DNA from: Nocardiopsis suaedae
GTDB lineage: Bacteria; Actinomycetota; Actinomycetes; Streptosporangiales; Streptosporangiaceae
Length of the DNA: 34,190 nt
Assembly (NCBI RefSeq): GCF_027706745.1
Contig: NZ_JAQFWP010000073.1
Span: 1-34,190 of the forward strand
Direction of reading: 5' to 3'
The notes under the pieces are model-generated. The model saw only the letters and a list, made by a program, of their open reading frames with translations, searched no databases and was not told the DNA's origin. Both the position numbers and the translations under genes were made by a program. Of the stretch, positions 22,923 through 32,779 are shown one piece after another; the first letter of the stretch is position 1; each line of letters begins with the position of its first letter.

Positions 22923-23408
22923 TCAGGTCGTCTCGCGCAGGACGCGGAAGCGCACCATGCACACGCCCTCGGCCGCGCCCATGACCTCTTCGTGGGTGGG
23001 CTGGCGGTCCGTGGGCAGGCGCAGCCCGTGCCCGCGCAGCGCGCGCGGCCCGCGTTCCCGGAGGAGCTCGGCCATCATGTCGCCGACCTCCTTGGTGTCC
23101 TCTACGGCCGTCCCCGACACACGGAATTCGCGTCCGCGGATGAGCAGGTCGGCCTCGTGTCCGCCTCGCATGTTCCTCGTCCAGCCGCCGTTCCCGCTCA
23201 GCACCCAGACTTCGCCGCCCTCGCGCAGGTAGTAGGCGACGGGAAGGGTGTACACGCGCCCGGTCCTGCGCCCTTCGTAGGTGAGGAGCATGAACACCCC
23301 GCTGAGCGCCGGGTGGGCGCGGGAGCGCAGGACGGCGCTCACGGCCCCGCTCATGGAGGACCAGAAGCTCTTCCTGAAGCGGTCCCTGCGGTCCGTCTCC
23401 TCCGTCAT
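22923..23408 (-). CDS. DDN/DUF385-type split-barrel protein (possible F420-dependent reductase)
   Basis: A 161-residue protein with the pattern of the deazaflavin-dependent nitroreductase (DDN/DUF385) family: LTYEGRRTGRVYTLPVAYYL, then EVWVLSGNGGWTRNMRGG and EADLLIRGREFRVSGTAV. Known members bind F420 or related flavins in a split beta-barrel and reduce quinones or nitroaromatics; others bind haem or fatty acids, so cofactor and activity here are inference. The N-terminal about 40 residues are helical and basic. GAGGGGG lies 5 bases before the ATG. It is convergent with the RNA methyltransferase and divergent from the GNAT gene at 23584. No membrane helix is visible. Confidence 0.82.
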   Translation of the reverse strand: MTEETDRRDRFRKSFWSSMSGAVSAVLRSRAHPALSGVFMLLTYEGRRTGRVYTLPVAYYLREGGEVWVLSGNGGWTRNMRGGHEADLLIRGREFRVSGTAVEDTKEVGDMMAELLRERGPRALRGHGLRLPTDRQPTHEEVMGAAEGVCMVRFRVLRETT

Positions 23409-23583
23409 GGCAACCCCCTCATGGGTTCGGGTCGTGTGCGGACCCTAACCCGGCGCTCCGCGCCGTCGGATCCGTCGGCGTTTCCCGGCCGCCCCGCCCG
23501 CGACACCCCGCGTGGCCCTGGGTCGGGGCGCGTTCGCGCTGGTAGCTTCCAGGTCATCCGCAACCGCACGACCGGGGGACGTC

Positions 23584-24354
23584 ATGGGAACGGACAACGG
23601 GGCACGCCCGAAACAGCGCAAGCGCCGCACCTCGAAGGCCGAGGGAGCGGCGGGCACGGCCGCGAAGGGGGCGCCCCGCAAGGCGGCCGCCGAGCGGCAG
23701 GTGCGGGTGCGCCCCGCCGCACACGAGGACATCGGCGCCATCGCCCGCACCCTCGCCCGCGCCTTCGCCGACGACCCCTATAGCACCTGGCTGTTCCCCG
23801 ACCCCTCCGACCGGATCGAGCGGTCCGCCCGCCTGTACGCCCTGGAGAGCGGGTTCGACTACGTGCCCCAGGGGCTGGCCGAGGTGGCCGTCGCCGACGG
23901 CAGGGTCGTGGGGGCCGCCACCTGGCGCGGCCCGGGTTCGCGGGGGACCTCCCTGCCGGCCCTGCTGCGCGGCGCCCCGCACTTCATCGCCCTCTTCGGC
24001 GCGCGCCGCACCCGGGAGATCCTGGCCGCCTACCGGAGGATCGCCGCGCACGGCCCGGCCCGGCCGCACTGGTACCTGGCCGAGCTCGCGGCCGACCCGG
24101 ACGCGCGGGGCACCGGCGCCGGGTCCGCGCTGCTGCGCTCGGGGCTGGCCCGCGCCGACGCCGACGGGGTGCCGGTGTACCTGGAGTCCTCCAAGAAGGA
24201 GAACATCGGCTTCTATGAGCGCTTCGGCTTCGCCCCCACGGGCGAGATCGATGTGCTGGGCCTGCCGCCCCTGTACGGCATGGTCCGCGAGCCGGAGTCG
24301 GGACCGGGTGCGCTTTCGGTCCCGGGCCCCCGCACCGGCGGGGCGGCCCGCTAG
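23584..24354 (+). CDS. GNAT family N-acetyltransferase (paralogue 1)
   Basis: A 256-residue cytoplasmic acetyl-CoA-dependent transferase. A basic, Lys/Arg/Ala-rich tail of about 40 residues precedes the GNAT fold. VRPAAHEDIGAIARTLARAF opens the domain, DPYSTWLFPDP follows, and motif A is HWYLAELAADPDARGTGAGSALL, giving the acetyl-CoA loop RGTGAGS. Motif B is VYLESSKKENIGFYERFGF. The closely related gene at 24507 shares all these landmarks, so the pair arose by tandem duplication. ATG 23584 has GGGGGAC upstream; a TAGCTT hexamer about 40 bases upstream may be the -10. The acceptor substrate is unknown. The C-terminal 25 residues are a Pro/Gly-rich tail absent from the paralogue. Confidence 0.88.
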   Translation: MGTDNGARPKQRKRRTSKAEGAAGTAAKGAPRKAAAERQVRVRPAAHEDIGAIARTLARAFADDPYSTWLFPDPSDRIERSARLYALESGFDYVPQGLAEVAVADGRVVGAATWRGPGSRGTSLPALLRGAPHFIALFGARRTREILAAYRRIAAHGPARPHWYLAELAADPDARGTGAGSALLRSGLARADADGVPVYLESSKKENIGFYERFGFAPTGEIDVLGLPPLYGMVREPESGPGALSVPGPRTGGAAR

Positions 24355-24506
24355 CGCCGGTGGCGCCGGCGGCGCAGGGAAAGGGTCCCGGCCACAACCG
24401 GCCACTGTGCGTGAACGCCGGGGCCGTCCCACAGACGGCCCCTATTCTGGTGCGACCCGCACGTCCGCGTGAACCGATCCGTCCCCCAGGGAGCGAGGCC
24501 GTGCCC

Positions 24507-25136
24507 ATGAGCGACAAGCCGGAGTTCACCCTCAGAACCGCCACCGCGGACGACGTGCCCGGTGTGGCCCGCGTGCTGAGCCGGGCCTTCTTCGACGACC
24601 CGCTCTTCGCATGGCTCTTCCCCGACCCGCACACCCGCATGGCCAAGTCGGCGCGCTGGTGGGCCGCCGTGGCGGGGTTCTCCTTCGTCCCCGCCGGGAC
24701 CGTGACGGTGGCGGTGTCGGGCGGGGTGCGCCCCGCCGTGCGCGGGGCCGCGGTCTGGGTGCCTCCGGGTGTCAGCCTGCCCAGCGGGGCCGGGCTGCTG
24801 CGCACGATGCCGCACACGCTCGGGATGCTCCCCCTGTCCCGCCTCCCGGAGCTGGCCGCGTTCATGGCCGACGTCCAGAAGGCGGCACCCGAGGAGCCCC
24901 ACTGGTACCTGGAGACCCTGGCGGTGGACCCGGTGGCGCAGGGGTCGGGCATCGGTTCGGCGCTGCTGCGCTCGGGGCTGGTCCGGGCCGACATCGACCG
25001 CGCCCCGGTCTACCTGGAGACGACCGAGCCCTCCAACCTCGTCTTCTACGAGCGCTTCGGCTTCAAGGCGGCCGGGGGCGTCGCCGAGGAGGGGCGGCCG
25101 GCCTTCCACGGGATGATCCGGCAGCCCGGGGACTGA
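24507..25136 (+). CDS. GNAT family N-acetyltransferase (paralogue 2)
   Basis: A 209-residue GNAT enzyme similar to the preceding gene. Shared landmarks are RTATADDVPGVARVLSRAF at the start, DPLFAWLFPDPHTRMAKSA, motif A HWYLETLAVDPVAQGSGIGS with the acetyl-CoA loop QGSGIGS, and VYLETTEPSNLVFYERFGF. The Lys/Arg-rich N-terminal tail of the first copy is absent. Start ATG 24507 has GAGG 8 bases upstream; GTG 24501 (two residues longer) is equally placed with GGGAG 7 bases upstream. The substrate is unknown. It is convergent with sdhB, with two hairpins between the stops. Confidence 0.88.
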   Translation: MSDKPEFTLRTATADDVPGVARVLSRAFFDDPLFAWLFPDPHTRMAKSARWWAAVAGFSFVPAGTVTVAVSGGVRPAVRGAAVWVPPGVSLPSGAGLLRTMPHTLGMLPLSRLPELAAFMADVQKAAPEEPHWYLETLAVDPVAQGSGIGSALLRSGLVRADIDRAPVYLETTEPSNLVFYERFGFKAAGGVAEEGRPAFHGMIRQPGD

Positions 25137-25164
25137 CCGGGCCGCACCCCCGCGGACGCGCGGT

Positions 25165-25226
25165 GGGGCCGCCCCCTCCCGGGGACGGCCCCGCCCGCCG
25201 CCCGGACGCGCCGGCGGTCCGGCGCG
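25165..25226. terminator. Bidirectional terminator hairpins between GNAT 2 and sdhB
   Basis: Two inverted repeats: GGGGCCG (25165-25171) with CGGCCCC (25186-25192), and CGCGCCGG (25207-25214) with CCGGCGCG (25219-25226) around a CGGT loop. They lie between convergent stop codons, so they can serve both directions. Confidence 0.65.
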
Positions 25227-25233
25227 CTCCCGG

Positions 25234-25979
25234 CTACTCCGACTTGCTGCTCGCCAGCGCGCCCAGGAGGTCCCGGTTGAGCTGGGAGATGGTGTCCAGC
25301 GGGATGCCCTTGGGGCAGACCGCGGCGCACTCGCCGATGTTCGTGCACCCGCCGAAGTCCTCGGCGTCGTGCTGGTTGATCATGTTGATCACGCGGGCGT
25401 CCCGCTCGGGCTGCCCCTGGGGCACGCTGCCCAGGTGGGTGATCTTGGCGGCGGTGAAGAGCATGCCCGAGGCGTTCGGGCAGGCCGCCACGCATGCGCC
25501 GCAGCCGATGCAGGTGGCCGCGTCGAACGCGCGGTCCGCGTCGGCCTTGGGCACCGGGGTGGCGTGGGCGTCCGGGGCGGTCCCGGTCGGCGCGCTGATG
25601 TAGCCGCCGGCCTGGATCACCCGGTCGAACGACCCGCGGTCCACCACCAGGTCCTTGACGACCGGGAACGCCTTGGCCCGCCACGGCTCGATGGTGATCT
25701 CGTCGCCGTCGTTGAAGCTGCGCATGTGCAGCTGGCAGGTGGTGGTGTTCTCCGGCCCGTGGGCCACGCCGTTGATGACCACGCCGCAGGCGCCGCAGAT
25801 GCCCTCGCGGCAGTCGTGGTCGAAGGCCACCGGGTCCTCGCCCGAGAGGGTGAGCTTCTCGTTGAGGACGTCGAGCATCTCAAGGAAGGACATGTCGGGG
25901 TTGACGTCCTCGACCTTGTAGGTGACCATCCGGCCCGAGTCGTCGCGGCCCTTCTGACGCCAAACGCGCAGGGTGATGT

Positions 25980-25983
<4 letters not shown>
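25234..25983 (-). CDS. sdhB: Succinate dehydrogenase/fumarate reductase iron-sulfur subunit (b558-type operon)
   Basis: A 249-residue electron-transfer subunit carrying electrons from the flavin of SdhA to quinone at SdhC. The N-terminal [2Fe-2S] ferredoxin domain has [11 protein letters not shown] with C58, C63, C66 and then C83. The C-terminal domain holds the [4Fe-4S] motif [12 protein letters not shown] (C158, C161, C164) and the [3Fe-4S] motif ending [12 protein letters not shown] (C168, C213, C219), with C223 completing the [4Fe-4S] set by family convention. GTG 25983 overlaps the sdhA stop by 4 bases (GTGA), implying translational coupling. It is last in the operon sdhC-sdhA-sdhB and is followed by terminator hairpins. 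Confidence 0.95.
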
Positions 25984-27920
<1,937 letters not shown>

Positions 27921-28622
27921 TTATCCCACCAGCCCGAAGAGAACGGAGAACGGGGGCAGCAGGAAGCCCACCGTGATGACGGCCGCGATGATGATCGCGA
28001 CGGTGTTGATCGCGCGGCGGCGGCCCTCGCGGTTGAGGCCGAGGGTGGCCGCGGCGCTCCAGATGCCGTGGCGCAGGTGCAGCCCCACCAGGATCACGGC
28101 GAGGACGTAGATCGCGGTGACCCAGAAGTTCTCCGGCTGGAAGCCGCGCACCAGCCGCTCGTAGGGGCTGTCCGAGGCCCCTCCGGGAGCGATGGTGTTC
28201 GTGGTCAGGTGGAGGATGTGGAAGACCACGTACAGGGCGATGATGACACCGCCCCAGCGCATGGTGCGCGACGCGTAGGTCTGCTGCACCGGCTTCCTGG
28301 TCTGGTAGCGCACCGGGCGCGCCCTCCCGGCGCGCCGCGTGAGCGCGACGGCCGAGCCGATGTGGACGAGCACGGACGCCAGCAGGACGATCCGCATGAT
28401 CCACAGGAAGCCCTCGTGGGGCAGCATCGGCTCGCCCAGCTCACGCAGGTGGTGCGAGTAGTCGTCGAACGCCTCTTGGCCGGCGAAGACGTTCAGGTTG
28501 CCGTACATGTGCGCGATGAGGAAGAGCACGAGGATCAGGCCGGTGACCGCCATCGCGGACTTGAGGGCCACCGTCGACCGCCGCGCCTCCGCGCGCTGCT
28601 TGGTCAGGGTACTGTTCGCCAC
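27921..28622 (-). CDS. sdhC: Succinate dehydrogenase cytochrome b558 subunit
   Basis: A 233-residue single-chain membrane anchor with five hydrophobic segments: about residues 21-40, 71-95, 122-142, 165-187 and 208-230. Candidate axial His for two haems lie in or near the helices: H38 (LIAHMYGN), H87 (LVHIGS), H135/H138 (FHILHL) and H182/H185 (LHLRHG). This is the layout of type B quinone reductases such as Bacillus SdhC, which reduce menaquinone, the usual actinobacterial quinone. GTG 28622 begins VANSTLTKQR; upstream is GGCAGGTC. A TTTATG hexamer at 28643-28648 is the best -10 candidate, with no good -35, which suits an activator-dependent promoter next to the LysR operator. Confidence 0.94.
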   Translation of the reverse strand: MANSTLTKQRAEARRSTVALKSAMAVTGLILVLFLIAHMYGNLNVFAGQEAFDDYSHHLRELGEPMLPHEGFLWIMRIVLLASVLVHIGSAVALTRRAGRARPVRYQTRKPVQQTYASRTMRWGGVIIALYVVFHILHLTTNTIAPGGASDSPYERLVRGFQPENFWVTAIYVLAVILVGLHLRHGIWSAAATLGLNREGRRRAINTVAIIIAAVITVGFLLPPFSVLFGLVG

Positions 28623-28680
28623 GACCTGCCACTTTAAGGCTCCATAAAGAAAGTCGTCTAAGTCATGGGGGCCCTGGTGT

Positions 28681-28699
28681 CCATAGCCGTAGGCTATGG
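28681..28699. promoter_or_regulatory. LysR-type operator between sdhCAB and the LysR gene
   Basis: CCATAGCC-GTA-GGCTATGG is a perfect 8+8 dyad containing ATAG-N7-CTAT, i.e. the T-N11-A core of LysR-type boxes. It overlaps the candidate -10 TAGGCT of the LysR gene (autorepression) and its centre is about 54 bases before the inferred sdhC transcription start (activation position). Confidence 0.75.
28690..28695 (+). promoter_or_regulatory. Candidate -10 (TAGGCT), leaderless LysR gene
   Basis: TAGGCT lies 7 bases before ATG 28703 and forms the right half of the operator dyad. The GGGG in the spacer is too close to the ATG to be a typical Shine-Dalgarno. Confidence 0.55.
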
Positions 28700-28702
28700 G
28701 GC

Positions 28703-29644
28703 ATGCAGTTCCAGCAGCTCGCGTACTTCCTGGCGGTCGCCGAGACGCGGCATTTCACCCGCGCAGCCGAGCTCTGCCAGGTCGCCCAGCCCAGCCTGAG
28801 CAAGCAGATCCGGACCCTGGAGGGCGAGCTCGGGACGCCGCTGTTCAGCCGCGCAAGGGGAAATATCACACTCACTCCGGCCGGTGAGGCGCTGCTTCCG
28901 CTCGCCCAGCGCATGGTCGCGGACATGGAGACGGCGCGGCGGGAGGTGGCCGAGCTGGCGGGGATGCGCAAGGGGCGGGTGCGCCTGGGCGCCACCCCGT
29001 CGCTGTGCGGCGGCCTGGTCGCCGACGCGCTGGCCGGGTTCCACTCCCGCTTCCCCGGCATCGAGCTGGGGGTGGAGGAGAGCGGCTCGCGCGACCTGAT
29101 CCGCGCGCTCGGCAAGGGCGAGCTGGACCTGGCGCTGATCATCCTGCCGCTGCAGAGCAGCGACCCGGCGTTCGTCACCACCCCCATCCTGCGGGAGAAC
29201 CTGGTGGTGGTGAGCGCGGCCGACGCCCCGCCGCCGACGACGGGGGCGAGCATGCGGGTGACCCAGCTGCGGGACCGGCCGCTGGTGATGTTCCGCCGCG
29301 GCTACGACCTGCGGGAGGCCACGCTGACGGCGTGCCGGGACTCCGGGTTCGAGCCGCGGCTGGCGGTCGAGGGCGGGGAGATGGACGCGGTGCTGCGGTT
29401 CGTCGAGGCGGGCCTGGGGCTGGCGGTGGTGCCGAGCATGGTGCTCAAGAACCGCCCCGGGCTGCGGGGGACCCCGCTGGCCCGGCCGCGCCTGCTGCGC
29501 ACGATCGCGCTGGCGCACCGCAAGGACGTGGAGCCGTCGAACAGCGCCAAGGCGTTCCGGCGGCACCTGATGACGTACCTGACCCACCTGACCCGCGACG
29601 AGATCGGCGAGGACCTGGAAGTGATCGCCGCGTCACTGCCGTGA
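28703..29644 (+). CDS. LysR-type transcriptional regulator, likely controlling sdhCAB
   Basis: A 313-residue LTTR. The N-terminal winged helix-turn-helix is complete: QLAYFLAVAETRHFTRAAEL, CQVAQPSLSKQIRTLEGELG, TPLFSRARGNITLTPAGEAL. The linker helix follows to about residue 90. The effector domain (about 92-300) starts GRVRLGATPSLCGGLVADAL and includes LDLALIILPLQ. The effector is not predictable, but dicarboxylates or redox cofactors are reasonable candidates given the setting. It is divergent from sdhC across 80 bases and carries a T-N11-A dyad over its own -10, the classical LTTR arrangement. The start is fixed by homology. The second succinate dehydrogenase operon begins 278 bases downstream in the same direction. 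Confidence 0.93.
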   Translation: MQFQQLAYFLAVAETRHFTRAAELCQVAQPSLSKQIRTLEGELGTPLFSRARGNITLTPAGEALLPLAQRMVADMETARREVAELAGMRKGRVRLGATPSLCGGLVADALAGFHSRFPGIELGVEESGSRDLIRALGKGELDLALIILPLQSSDPAFVTTPILRENLVVVSAADAPPPTTGASMRVTQLRDRPLVMFRRGYDLREATLTACRDSGFEPRLAVEGGEMDAVLRFVEAGLGLAVVPSMVLKNRPGLRGTPLARPRLLRTIALAHRKDVEPSNSAKAFRRHLMTYLTHLTRDEIGEDLEVIAASLP

Positions 29645-29922
29645 CGCGGGTGAACCGTGCGATAGATTCCAGAAATGAAGGCTAGCCTCAGTTTCGCCGC
29701 CCCATACGGGCATTCGATCGCCACACGGACACCACAGGCCCCATCAGGCGACAAAACCCCCGAAACGCCGGTCTTCGGATAAGCCACCATTTATCGCCGA
29801 ATCGCCGGACGCCCTTCCGGGGGAGTGGTGTTTTTCACATCCGTTGCGCTGTGATTTCTTGCTGAATTCGTGATCGCGTCGTCCTAGCGTGGCTCCACCG
29901 ATCCTTAGGGAGATGTGCGGCC
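29645..29922 (+). promoter_or_regulatory. Regulatory region upstream of the Sdh1-like operon
   Basis: No gene is seen in these 278 relatively A/T-rich bases. AGGCTAGCCT (29679-29688) is a perfect palindrome within TGAAGGCTAGCCTCA, resembling part of the actinobacterial IdeR/DmdR iron box. A CCGGA/TCCGG hairpin near 29806-29821 and TTTTT after TGGTG (about 29826-29835) may end the LysR transcript. TAGCGT (29885-29890) is a -10 candidate for the downstream operon; GGGAG lies 10 bases before ATG 29923. Confidence 0.5.
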
Positions 29923-30741
29923 ATGACATCGACTCTTCCCCCGCCGGAACAGCCCGGCCTCGAGCGCGCGCGGATCACCGCACGGACGCTGCGCACCGAC
30001 CGGTGGTGGTCCGGGCCCGCCCTGACCGTGCTCGGGCTGACCGCCTTCCTGGTCTACGGCCTGGCCAGGGCGCTGCAGCAGGACCATTACTGGGTGCAGG
30101 AGTACCACTACCTCACCCCGTTCTATTCGCCGTGCGTCGCCGGCCAGTGCGCGCCCGACGCGGCGGTGTTCGGGAGGCTTCCGTGGGACTTCCCGTGGTT
30201 CATCCCGTTCGCGGTGATCAGCCTTCCGCTCCTGCTGCTGTTCCGGTTCACCTGCTACTACTACAGGAAGGCCTATTACCGTTCGTTCTGGCAGTCCCCC
30301 ACCGCGTGCGCGGTCCGCGAGCCGCACGCCAAGTACACCGGGGAGACGCGTTTCCCCCTCATCCTGCAGAACGCCCACCGCTACTTCTTCTACGCGGCGC
30401 TCCTCATCTCGCTCATCAACACCTATGACGCGACGGTGGCGCTGTTCCACGGGGCCGGAGGCGGTTTCGGCATCGGCGTGGGCAACCTCGTGCTGTTCAC
30501 GAACGTGGTGCTGCTCTGGTGCTACACGCTGAGCTGCCACAGCTGCCGCCACGTGATCGGCGGCCGCCTGCGCAGCTTCGGCTCCCGCCCCGTGCGGTAC
30601 CGGCTGTGGACCGTGGTCTCCAAGCTCAACACCCGGCACATGGCGTTCGCCTGGATCACGCTCGGCACGCTCGTGCTGACCGACCTGTACGTGGCGCTGG
30701 TGGCGAGCGGCGTGCTCACCGACCTCAGGATCGTCAATTGA
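29923..30741 (+). CDS. Membrane anchor subunit of Sdh1-type succinate dehydrogenase (Rv0249c-like)
   Basis: A 272-residue membrane protein with about five hydrophobic segments: roughly residues 32-50, 90-108, 152-170, 184-204 and 240-262. It resembles mycobacterial Rv0249c, the anchor of Sdh1, and is unrelated in sequence to the b558 SdhC in this window. Conserved-looking Cys/His clusters are FRFTCYYYRKAYYRSFWQS (C111), REPHAKYTGETRFP (H135), QNAHRYFFY (H152) and LSCHSCRHVIGGR (C205, H206, C208, H210). In the M. smegmatis Sdh1 structure this subunit carries a membrane-embedded Rieske-type cluster in place of haem; the clusters here could supply such ligands. GGGAG lies 10 bases before the ATG. 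It is first in a three-gene operon. Confidence 0.88.
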   Translation: MTSTLPPPEQPGLERARITARTLRTDRWWSGPALTVLGLTAFLVYGLARALQQDHYWVQEYHYLTPFYSPCVAGQCAPDAAVFGRLPWDFPWFIPFAVISLPLLLLFRFTCYYYRKAYYRSFWQSPTACAVREPHAKYTGETRFPLILQNAHRYFFYAALLISLINTYDATVALFHGAGGGFGIGVGNLVLFTNVVLLWCYTLSCHSCRHVIGGRLRSFGSRPVRYRLWTVVSKLNTRHMAFAWITLGTLVLTDLYVALVASGVLTDLRIVN

Positions 30742-30808
30742 GCACCGCCCGCAGCACGCGCGAGAGCCGCTCCCCTGCGAGCCCGACACCGGTGAGGAGG
30801 GCAGTGCC

Positions 30809-32779
30809 ATGCCCGATCTGAGCGAGACCACCCGGCACGCCTACGACGTGGTGGTGATCGGAGCCGGCGGGGCCGGGCTGCGCGCCGCCATCGAGGCGCG
30901 CCAGCGCGGCAAGCGCACCGCGATCATCTCCAAGTCCCTGTTCGGCAAGGCGCACACCGTCATGGCCGAGGGCGGCGCGGCGGCCGCGCTCGGCAACGTC
31001 AACGACGCCGACTCCTGGCAGGTGCACTTCCGCGACACCATGCGCGGCGGCAAGTTCCTCAACGACCCGCGCATGGCCGAGCTGCACGCCAAGGAGGCCC
31101 CCGACCGCATCCTGGAGCTGGAGATGTGGGGGGCGCTGTTCGACCGCACCGGCGACGGCAGGATCAGCCAGCGCAACTTCGGCGGCCACGAGTACCCGCG
31201 CCTGGCGCACGTGGGCGACCGGACCGGGCTGGAACTGATCCGCACCCTGCAGCAGCGGGTGGTGCAGCTGCAGCAGGCCGACGCGGCCGAGCTGGGCGAC
31301 CCGGACGCGATGCTCCGGGTGTTCGCGGAGACCACCGTCACCGAACTCGTCCTGGACGGTACCGCGCCGCGAAGCGGCACCGTTGAGGGTGGCGGCGGGC
31401 GACGGGAGGGCAGGATCGCCGGAGCGCTGGCCTACGACCGCGCGACCGGCGCCCCGATGCTCTTCGAGGCGCCGACGGTGGTGCTGGCGACCGGCGGCAT
31501 CGGCAAGTCGTTCAAGACCACCTCCAACTCCTGGGAGTACACCGGCGACGGGCACGCACTGGCGCTGCGCGCCGGGGCGGGGCTGCTCAACATGGAGTTC
31601 GTGCAGTTCCACCCGACCGGCATGGTGTGGCCGCCGTCGGTGCGCGGCATCCTCGTCACCGAGTCGGTGCGCGGCGACGGTGGCGTGCTGCGCAACTCCG
31701 AGGGCGAGCGGTTCATGTTCGGCTACGTCCCCGAGGTGTTCGCCGCCCAGTACGCCGAGACCGAGGAGGAGGCCGACGGCTGGTACACCGACCCGTCCGG
31801 CCACCGGCGCCCGCCCGAGCTGCTGCCGCGCGACGAGGTGGCGCGGGCGATCAACGCCGAGGTGAAGGAGGGGCGCGGGTCGCCGCACGGCGGGGTCTTC
31901 CTGGACATCGCCAGCCGGATGCCGGCCGAGGAGATCATGCGGCGGCTGCCGTCGATGCACCACCAGTTCAAGGAGCTGGCCGACGTCGACATCACCGCCG
32001 AGCCGATGGAGGTCGGCCCCACCTGCCACTACGTCATGGGCGGGGTCGAGGTGGACGCCGACACCGGGGCCGCGGTGGTGCCGGGGCTGTTCGCCGCCGG
32101 AGAGGTGGCGGGGGGCATGCACGGCTCCAACCGGCTGGGCGGCAACTCCCTGTCCGACCTGCTGGTGTTCGGGCGCCGGGCGGGGCTCGGCGCCGCCGAG
32201 TACCTGGACGGTCTCGACGCCCGCCCCGTGCCCGCGGACGAGGCGGTCGCCGAGGCGCTGGGGCGGCAGTCGGCGCCCCTGGAGCGGGAGACCGGGGAGA
32301 GCCCCTACGCCCTGCACCAGGAGGTGCAGCAGACCATGAACGACCTGGTGGGGATCATCCGCCGGGGACCGGAGATCGAGCAGGCGCTGGAGTCGCTGGC
32401 CAAGCTGGCCGACCGGGCGGCGTCGGTGCGGGCCGAGGGCGGCCGGGTCTACAACCCCGGGTGGCACCTGGCTCTGGACCTGCCGAACATGCTGATGGTG
32501 TCGGAGGCGGTGGCGCGCGCGGCGCTGGAGCGCGAGGAGTCGCGCGGGGGGCACACCCGCGACGACTTCCCGGGGATGTCGTCGCAGTGGCGGAAGGTGA
32601 ACCTGGTGGCGTCGCTGACCGGGAGCGGCGGCGTGCGGCTGCGCAGCCGGCCGGTCGATGTGCTGCGCCCGGACCTGATGGCGCTGTTCGACCGGGAGGA
32701 GCTGGCCAAGTACCTGACCGAGGAGGAGCTCCCGGCCGAGACCCCCGAAGAGGCGGCCCCGAAGGAGGAGGACCGATGA
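30809..32779 (+). CDS. sdhA: Sdh1-type succinate dehydrogenase flavoprotein subunit (Rv0248c-like)
   Basis: A 656-residue flavoprotein converting succinate to fumarate at the cytoplasmic face. It has VVVIGAGGAGLRAAIEA for FAD binding (from about residue 14), H49 in GKAHTVMAEGGAAAA at the covalent-FAD position, FVQFHPTG in the substrate region and GEVAGGMHGSNRLGGNSLSD near the flavin. It belongs to the group typified by mycobacterial Rv0248c and differs clearly from the sdhA at 25980-27920, so the two operons are not a recent duplication. GAGGAGG lies 8 bases before the ATG. The stop overlaps the next start by 4 bases (ATGA). The last 20 residues are acidic (EEELPAETPEEAAPKEED). Confidence 0.94.
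   Translation: MPDLSETTRHAYDVVVIGAGGAGLRAAIEARQRGKRTAIISKSLFGKAHTVMAEGGAAAALGNVNDADSWQVHFRDTMRGGKFLNDPRMAELHAKEAPDRILELEMWGALFDRTGDGRISQRNFGGHEYPRLAHVGDRTGLELIRTLQQRVVQLQQADAAELGDPDAMLRVFAETTVTELVLDGTAPRSGTVEGGGGRREGRIAGALAYDRATGAPMLFEAPTVVLATGGIGKSFKTTSNSWEYTGDGHALALRAGAGLLNMEFVQFHPTGMVWPPSVRGILVTESVRGDGGVLRNSEGERFMFGYVPEVFAAQYAETEEEADGWYTDPSGHRRPPELLPRDEVARAINAEVKEGRGSPHGGVFLDIASRMPAEEIMRRLPSMHHQFKELADVDITAEPMEVGPTCHYVMGGVEVDADTGAAVVPGLFAAGEVAGGMHGSNRLGGNSLSDLLVFGRRAGLGAAEYLDGLDARPVPADEAVAEALGRQSAPLERETGESPYALHQEVQQTMNDLVGIIRRGPEIEQALESLAKLADRAASVRAEGGRVYNPGWHLALDLPNMLMVSEAVARAALEREESRGGHTRDDFPGMSSQWRKVNLVASLTGSGGVRLRSRPVDVLRPDLMALFDREELAKYLTEEELPAETPEEAAPKEEDR

Noticed and set aside
29834-29856. 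TCACA-N10-TGTGA as a CRP or Rex site upstream of the Sdh1-like operon
   Set aside because: The half-sites face outwards relative to CRP and Rex consensus sites and the spacing is wrong.
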